This document shows, piece after piece, positions 58,213-64,000 of a stretch of DNA of 64,000 bases (the first letter of the stretch is position 1; each line of letters begins with the position of its first letter). The stretch is from Apium graveolens. Taxonomy: Eukaryota > Streptophyta > Magnoliopsida > Apiales > Apiaceae. The notes beneath the pieces are model-generated. The model was not told the origin of the DNA. It saw only the letters and a list, made by a program, of their open reading frames with translations, and did no database searches. Both the position numbers and the translations under genes were made by a program. The stretch covers positions 230,124,102-230,188,101 of the forward strand of contig NC_133649.1 in NCBI RefSeq assembly GCF_009905375.1, written 5' to 3'.

Positions 58213-59433
58213 ATGGCACCCAAAAGACAATGAACCCAAGTTAGCAGCAGCACCACCGATTCTTCTAGTGTTGGGGGTGTGAGGCCCAGGTTTGCAACTC
58301 TGGAGGTTGAGGCGGAGTATACGAGGATGCTTTCGAAGCCCATAGCCAAGGAGCGAGGTTTTCTGCCATCCGGGAGGGATAGTAAGTTGTTGGAGATGAT
58401 TGTGGAGATGGGTTGGATTGCTTTTTGTGAGGCACCGACTATGGTGCCTATATGTGTGGTTCGCGAGTTTTACGCGAACGTGAAGGCGGAGAAAAATGGG
58501 TATTCTGTGGTTAAGGGATTGACGATGGATTATACCGTAGATGTTATTCGTCGGGTGATAAATCAGCCCAAGAGACAGCCTGAGTAGGAGGATTGGAATA
58601 CGAAGACCAGCGAGGATTTTAACTTGGATTTGATTGTTACCTCATTGTGTGTTCCTGAGACTCACTGGAAGTTCAAGAGGGGCACGAATGAGTATGCTAC
58701 TTTCCTGAATTCGTGCATGAACAAGTATGCCCGTGCATGGAACTCATTTATTTGTGCTAACATTATGCCTTCATCACATGTGCATGATGTTACGTTGGAC
58801 CGGGCAAAGCTGTTGTGGGGTATTATGCAGGGTGATTATGTGGACTTGGGGTCTGTGATTTATCAAGGTATATTGAGGTTTTTACAGGGTAGCACTACGG
58901 GGGCTATTCCCTATGCGTCTATTGTGACGTAGCTTTGTGTGGCCGTTGGAGTTCATTGGCCTGCACATAAACAGCTGCAGCTACCTAGTGCCCCGATTGA
59001 CAATACGATGATATCAGTTATGTAGGAGTGGTACGGTGGGGAGCCTGATCCGAAGGGGCCCGGTTACTCATATGATCACTTGCCTGGTGGACAACCAGGG
59101 CCTCAGGAATATGCTGGTGGTACGACTCAGGCGAGCAGAGCGGCATAGAGAGCTCAGTTGGGTGAGACCGGTCCTTCGCAATAGCAGCAGGAAGCAAACG
59201 AGAGCGATGTTGGTTTGTCTTAACCGTAGTATAGGCGCTTGATGAGGAGGATGGATGCGATGCATGATATCCATAGTCAGTTTGCACAGGATCTTACCCA
59301 GGCGTTGGGTACAGCATTCAGAGCCATATAAGTTGACATCCAGTGGCCAGTATTTGGTGAGGATTCTATGTACCCGCTGCCTGACACTCCTGATATGCCA
59401 CCCCATGAGGGTGATGACCCTGATTCTGAGTAG
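58213..59433 (+). pseudogene. env-like post-pol ORF of element O, 406 codons
   Basis: ATG at 58213 and TAG at 59431-59433 are in the same frame, giving 406 codons broken by stops at codon 7, at 58585, at 58930 and near 59022, plus others in the tail. Readable blocks: SVGGVRPRFATLEVEAEYTR, FCEAPTMVPICVVREFYANV, DFNLDLIVTSLCVPETHWKF, ARAWNSFICANIMPSSHVHD, LLWGIMQGDYVDLGSVIYQG. I assign it to the plant-transposon-protein type domain of Athila elements. The tail is Gln/Gly/Pro-rich and ends acidic. No signal peptide or clear membrane helix is visible, so an envelope role is not supported here. Element I carries the same ORF. Confidence 0.8.
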
Positions 59434-59460
59434 GTATGCCTGATTCTGAGTAGGTATGCC
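59421..59460. repeat. perfect 20-bp tandem duplication over the env-like stop codon of O
   Basis: TGATTCTGAGTAGGTATGCC occurs twice in a row, at 59421 and 59441, and includes the stop codon TAG. Element I has a single copy of the corresponding sequence near 3710-3730. Confidence 0.92.
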
Positions 59461-60037
59461 TGATTCCTTACTATTACCTTTAATGAGGATAATGAAGATT
59501 TCAAGTTTGGGGTGGTAGTTAAGGAATATATGTTTGTGTGTGTCCATATAGTTGCATATTCATAATCGTTTAGTTCATTTAATTGCATATTTGCCATGTA
59601 GTAGTTTTTTTATGTTGCTTATTAGTATATTGCATATAGTTCATTCATTTGCATTTTATCATGATCCTTTAAGTTTACTTTACTGATTGATTTTTGATAT
59701 TGATGCTAGTGTAGTGATGTCGTATATAGTGATGTTAAGTCCTATCGAGTAAATTTGCATGCTAGAATACAATAAAAATTTCACTAAGTCTTGTAGGTTG
59801 CTTGAGTGCTAGATCATGATCATGGTTTGTTTGTTTGTTGAGGTTTAATCACTTGTTTATATTTAGAATTTAGGATATTCTCTTAATGACAACATAACAT
59901 GGATATTTAAAAATTTAAGGAAAATATTGGATTTCATTGTTTGTTGTTATGGCTAGTTGTCAAATGGCTAGTAGCCGGCTCATATTTATATGAGTAGTCT
60001 AGGGTTGAGCGAGATGGAGCGAAACACACTCATTCCG
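59434..60037 (+). other. non-coding 3' region of element O, truncated
   Basis: AT-rich sequence homologous to about 3120-3720 of element I, with no ORF. It ends abruptly after ACACTCATTC at about 60037, before any polypurine tract or 3' LTR, where copia element C2 begins. Confidence 0.72.
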
Positions 60038-60344
60038 TTGAAGTGTCACGTCAGTTACTATAAGTGAGTCGCAGCCGTTGATTCTTTTACTCAACCGTTG
60101 ATACAGATATACAGTGTTGTATGTATTTGTATTTAAGGTAGTTTTCAGAATTTCTACAGTTTTATTTATTCTTGAACGGCTGTAACTTACTTAAAAGTAT
60201 CATTTAATCATTTTATTTACATTTTAATTCAAGAAAGTATAAAAGCCCAATTGAACTCTTATTCTCACTTTACGCTTTCTTGCAATTCTTATTCTCTTTC
60301 TCTCTAAATTCTCAAGTTTTTCTCTGCAACCTCTACTCACAACA
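60038..60344 (+). other. spacer before the post-pol ORF of C2, with promoter-like box
   Basis: This contains CCGTTGA-type motif copies at about 60038, 60094 and 60110, a GAACGG half-copy at about 60173, then AT-rich sequence, AGTATAAAAGCCC at 60237-60249 and a pyrimidine-rich leader (about 60250-60340). The order of parts equals that of 11579-12006 in C1. Confidence 0.72.
60238..60245 (+). promoter_or_regulatory. putative internal TATA box for the post-pol ORF of C2
   Basis: TATAAAAG lies 100 bp before ATG 60345, within AGTATAAAAGC, which is identical over 11 bases to the box in C1 (TATAAAAG at 11691-11698, minus strand) although the flanking spacer has diverged. Confidence 0.55.
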
Positions 60345-63184
60345 ATGGCACCAGTAGTCAAAATTATGTCTCAAACATGATTTGTTTATGAAAAGAATAA
60401 TTTCATAGCCTTGGTTGAAAAGAATGAAGCCCATTCTGATTATCACAAGATGATGGACTTCATCAAAAACTACAAACTAAGCTATGCAATGCTGGAAGCC
60501 CCAACCATCTACTGTGAGGTGATTGAGGAGATTTGGACAACTGCAGAGTTCAACTCCACAGATATGACTATTGCCTTCTCTCTCAAAGGTAAGGACTATT
60601 GCATTAATTGTGATGATATACAATCTTGTTTTAAGTTACCTGAGAATAATGCCATGACACCACACACTGATAAAGATGTCTCTGCTATGCTAGATTCCAT
60701 AGACTATGCTTTTGATTCTGCTAGTTTAGGTAGTATTAGAAGGAAAGGCCTTAGGAAGGAATGGAGTTTTCTTGGAGATGCCTTTATTAAGGTTTTCTCT
60801 GGGAAGATTAGCATTTTTGATGCTATCACTTCATCTCTTGTTAATATGCTCTATATGCTAGTTTCTGATAGGTACTTTAATTTTAGCAACTGTGTTATGC
60901 TAGAATTAGGTTCCAGATTAGGTAACAAAGCTAATAGACCACATAACATCTACTATGCTAGATTCTTTATGTTATTGGCTAACCATGTTGCTGAAGGTTT
61001 GGTTATATCCAATGAGAATAATAAACTCAAATGCTGGGCACAAGAGAAAAGGGTCCTTACAGACCTTTTGAGAATGAACCTCAACAGCCAGGTGCCATTG
61101 GTATACTTGCCAATCATGAATGCACCATAGGTAAGTGAGGTAAATACTTCTATAACTCCTACTATTTCCAACCCCAATGTTTCTTTGCCTTCTAGTGTGG
61201 CTATGGAACCTGTGTCTTTGTCCAAACAGGCTCCTACCAAAGCCACCAAATCTAAAGTTTCCAAAGTCAAGTCAAAGAAACCTACCTCTGTTGTTTCTCA
61301 AAAGACAACAGTTGTAACAACTACCATAAACCCTGAAGCGAGTGAACAGGGTGTGAGTGGTGAGGGGAGGGGTGAACATCAAAAAGCCCCCAGGATAAGG
61401 TGGGAGAGGTGAGTGGTACCCAAACCAGCCAAGCCACAGTCTCTCAAAAGACTGTGGTGGTTCAAAAGGAGTCCAACACATCCCTAGTTGCATCCTCCCA
61501 AAAGGTTGTAACTATTGAAAATAGTCCCCAACCAGGGACACAGAACAAAAGAGGGAGGGACACTGAAGCCACACATTCACCATTTAAAGCCTTTTCAAGG
61601 AAGAAGAAGGCCAAGACCCTAGTTTCCATACAAGGGACACACACAACACAGATACATCCACCTGTATCTGTACCTTCTCAAATTCAGCTTGATGTGATTC
61701 CAGCAAATGTGGAATCACAGCCCTATTCCCTCAATATAGAAACACACCATTCATCAAACTCTCCAACACCCTCTCTGGATGTGGATATGATATTCACATC
61801 AATTCCTGATTCTCCCTCATTAAAACTCAGGGAGGAGCCCCACTCAAAACCTGGTGATCATCATCTTTTAGATGATTTGTTGGATCATCAGCCAATTCTT
61901 TCAGATGTAGTTGTAGAATCTGTGTCACCACACTTAAAATCAATCCACACAGATTCAACAATTATGTCACTTTCTATATCTACATCTTTTCCTTCTTCAA
62001 CGGATATCTCTCATCTGTTGACAAGTGGTTGTTCTTCAACGGATAAGCTTAACAGCAGTTATCCGTTGATACCATCAGTTTCCACTTCAACGGATATTCC
62101 CTATCCGTTGATGGTCTCTACACACTTAAAAGAAACAATTCCAACTGTAGAGGACATGGCAACTGTACAATCACTTTTAGGTTTGAGGGAAGGGAGTGAT
62201 CTTTTGAGTGAGAGGCTGGGTTGCTCCCAGGCAAAAGGAGAGGTTAAGAGTCACCATATGCATGCTATTTCTTCCAGCATGGCAAAAGTGAGTGAGAGGA
62301 GTGCCACCTTAGAAGGTGAGGGTGAGGGTGTGAGGGTGTGTGTGAGCCAGGGGGAGCCCCTGATGCAAGAACAGAGAGAAATTGAGAGAAAGGCAGGTAC
62401 AGAAGCTATAAGGGTGGATCCAGCCATTGCTAGTGAGTTAATGAAAGTGGATGATGCAGAAAAGGAAAGACAATTTCAGCAACATTACAAAGCTGTCATT
62501 GATAACATTTCCTTGGATGCTGACACTTTTACTCACCCTGTTTCAGCCTATCAATTATTGGCTGCACAGGGCAATGTGGAGGCAGAACAGACACTACACA
62601 TTGTACACACTTCAGAATCTCTTCTCAGAGACAAAGCTGCTGTCAACAGGCTGGCTTCTCAAGCTGGTGAGCCATCTGAAGAATTTGGAGTAAATTCTAA
62701 TGATGATGACTCTAATTCTTTGAATGAGAGCATGAACTTAGGGGGAGTAGCAGGCCCAAGTTCTGTTCCTGATCTTCCTGAATGGGCATGGGCAAAACCA
62801 TCAACACCAGGAGAGTTTGGTGTCACTTTGGTCAGACAAGTCATGACAATTCAGAAGGCTCTTCAGGAGACTCAAGATGCTGGTACCAAGGCAATTCTTC
62901 AAGCTCATCTGGAATCTCTGCATCTCTTGCAGTTGCAGCATTACCAGCAAAATCTCAGTATGGATGAGCTCAAGCAGGACATTGCTGATCTGAAATCCTA
63001 CAATGCTGAGAAATTGGATTCAGTTATACCCTATGGTACTATGCAAGATTTGTTGGGGAGACGGAGGAAAGCATCTGATGCTGACAAGAGGCTGGCCAGA
63101 TTGGAAGATAGGGCTCAAATCATTGAAGACTCTATGGTCACCATTCTTCAGAATCAACAAACTCAAACAAATCTACTCATGTAG
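60345..63184 (+). pseudogene. post-pol ORF (env-like) of C2, first 2.8 kb
   Basis: ATG 60345 gives MAPVVKIMSQT and a stop at codon 12. The frame then stays open from 60411 to a stop at 61128-61130 (glutamine to TAG, judged by C1) and continues to about 61400, where a frameshift leads into a 594-codon open stretch (61400-63184). Residues to about 260 form the conserved globular domain (EAPTIYCEVIEEIWTTAEFN, LRKEWSFLGDAFIKVFSGKI, YYARFFMLLANHVAEG). The middle is Ser/Thr/Pro-rich and carries the three hairpins. The end (MDELKQDIADLKSYNAEKLD, then KRLARLEDRAQIIEDSMVTI) looks coiled-coil. No known enzymatic motif. Better preserved than C1. Confidence 0.82.
61997..62111 (+). repeat. three consecutive inverted-repeat hairpins made of the ATCCGTTGA motif, within the post-pol ORF of C2
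   Basis: The stems are 61997-62005 with 62013-62021 (one G-U type pair), 62036-62046 with 62059-62069 (TCAACGGATAA with TTATCCGTTGA, 11 bp perfect, 12-base loop) and 62087-62096 with 62102-62111 (TCAACGGATA with TATCCGTTGA, 10 bp perfect, 5-base loop). They lie at the place homologous to 9815-9929 of C1. Confidence 0.92.
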
Positions 63185-64000
63185 CTGGCAAAAGCACAAG
63201 GCTTGACCCCTACCCTTGATGATAACAAAAAGGGGGAGAATAAAGGGGAAGGGGAAGGAGAGCCATCTACAACAGTTCAGATTTCTCAAGTGCTAGTTCC
63301 TGTCATCACAACTTCTTCAACTATTCAAGTCAAAGGAAAGCTAGATGGAATTGATCTAATCCAGATAGCAGCAGCTGAATTGCAAGTCAAAGAGCAAAGG
63401 AAGAAGATTGATGAAAAGATGCAACTAATATTTGGTTCTACAACTTCTCAATCACAATCTGTGAAGCATAGCACAAAAGTGGAATCAATTATTATGGAAC
63501 TCAAGCCAGTAGGGAGGCATAAGGATGGAGAAACTTCTTCCAAAGATCTGCAACCTATGGTTCTCAAGCCCAACAACAGATCCAATAAGGACTCTACAAA
63601 GAATCCTCTAAAAGAGGTGGATTTTCCTCTTCCAAAAGCTGATGAGGACAAGCTTTTAGGTAGAAGTATTGCATATCTCAAAGAGACCATGGATGAGGCT
63701 GTAAGGAGAAACATGGCTATTATCTTCAGAGAGGGAAAGAGCATATGTGTGATGCAAGGACATCCCAAATTCTCAATAGCCAAGAGGGAAGAAACCAAAA
63801 GGTTGAAGGAAGAAGCCAAACAGCTAAAGGCTGACAAAAGAGCACAAGCAAAGCTTGAAAAACAGCTAAAGTCAAGTCAGGCTGAAGAACAGAAAGAAAT
63901 TAAAGACAAAGGTGAAGATGAAGCTATGGGGGACATGGTTGGTACTGAGATGGAGGAAAGAAGTAAGGAAGAATGGCAGAAAGGGAAAAGAAAGAAGGTC
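63185..64000 (+). pseudogene. post-pol ORF of C2, C-terminal continuation, cut by the window end
   Basis: After a stop at 63182-63184 the same frame stays open to the window edge. It includes LDGIDLIQIAAAELQVKEQR, LLGRSIAYLKETMDEAVRRN and ICVMQGHPKFSIAKREETKR, which match LSRSIAFYKDPADSALKRRI and ICVVAGHPQFAEAKREEKAR of C1 (about 8250-8100). The end is strongly basic and lysine/glutamate-rich. A minus-strand frame over 63448-63837 is a shadow. The last part, corresponding to 7087-8030 of C1, lies outside. Confidence 0.8.

Larger units (their letters stand above)
60038..64000 (+). mobile_element. Element C2: SIRE-like Ty1/copia retrotransposon, 5'-truncated, runs off the window
   Basis: This contains only the pol to post-pol spacer and the post-pol ORF, homologous in order to 11579-12006 and 7087-11578 of C1. 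It is clearly a different copy, with a diverged protein and a CCGTTGA rather than CCGTCGA motif. There is no LTR, gag or pol on its left side, and it abuts the 3' spacer of element O without a target duplication, so its left end is a deletion or recombination breakpoint. Confidence 0.82.

Noticed and set aside
63448..63837. 129-codon minus-strand ORF at the right end
   Set aside because: Antisense shadow of the C2 post-pol ORF, which is homologous to C1 in the plus-strand frame.

Overview
The window is plant repetitive DNA, made almost entirely of LTR retrotransposons inserted into one another. I found no host protein-coding gene, tRNA, rRNA or CRISPR array. The lineages point to a flowering plant, probably a eudicot: Athila-type Ty3/gypsy elements, Tekay/Del-like chromoviruses with LTRs of about 4 kb, and SIRE/Maximus-like Ty1/copia elements with a very long ORF after pol. 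The species cannot be named from the sequence.

Layout, outermost first. (O) A plus-strand Athila-like element enters from the left edge (gag end, protease, truncated RT, 1-1055) and resumes at 55483 (RT, RNase H, integrase, env-like ORF, to about 60037). (I) A second Athila-like element on the minus strand, 1056-55477, is inserted in the RT gene of O with an exact ACATG target duplication; its LTRs are 1056-2502 and 54032-55477. (G2) A plus-strand chromovirus, 3901-34496, sits in the env-like ORF of I. (G3) A minus-strand chromovirus, 37468-50685, sits between RNase H and integrase of I (duplication GGGAT). (C1) A minus-strand SIRE-like copia element, 5857-23006, sits in the 5' LTR of G2 (duplication AATTG). 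(S) A solo chromovirus-type LTR, 15574-19661, sits between gag and protease of C1 (duplication ATTAT). (C2) A second SIRE-like element on the plus strand, entering mid-element at about 60038, fills the right end and runs off the window. The nest is therefore five levels deep.

Every coding region is broken by stops, frameshifts or deletions, though many domains remain readable. O and I are closely related but carry different internal deletions: O keeps the protease active site and lacks the N-terminal RT, while I keeps RT and lacks the protease active site. G2 and G3 share the same ruined pol, including a lost RT catalytic pair and a shared stop, although the two LTRs of G3 are nearly identical. 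This suggests a family that kept moving after its own genes were dead.

The most unusual signal is in the SIRE-like elements. A motif of about 10 bp (ATCCGTCGAG or its complement) recurs in both LTRs, in gag, in the integrase-RT hinge, in the spacer after pol and in the post-pol ORF of C1. In the post-pol ORF it forms three consecutive stem-loops. At the homologous place in C2 the stems have a different spelling, but the central stem stays perfectly paired through three compensatory base-pair changes around an identical 12-nt loop. Both copia elements also keep a TATAAAAG box about 100-115 bp before the post-pol ORF.
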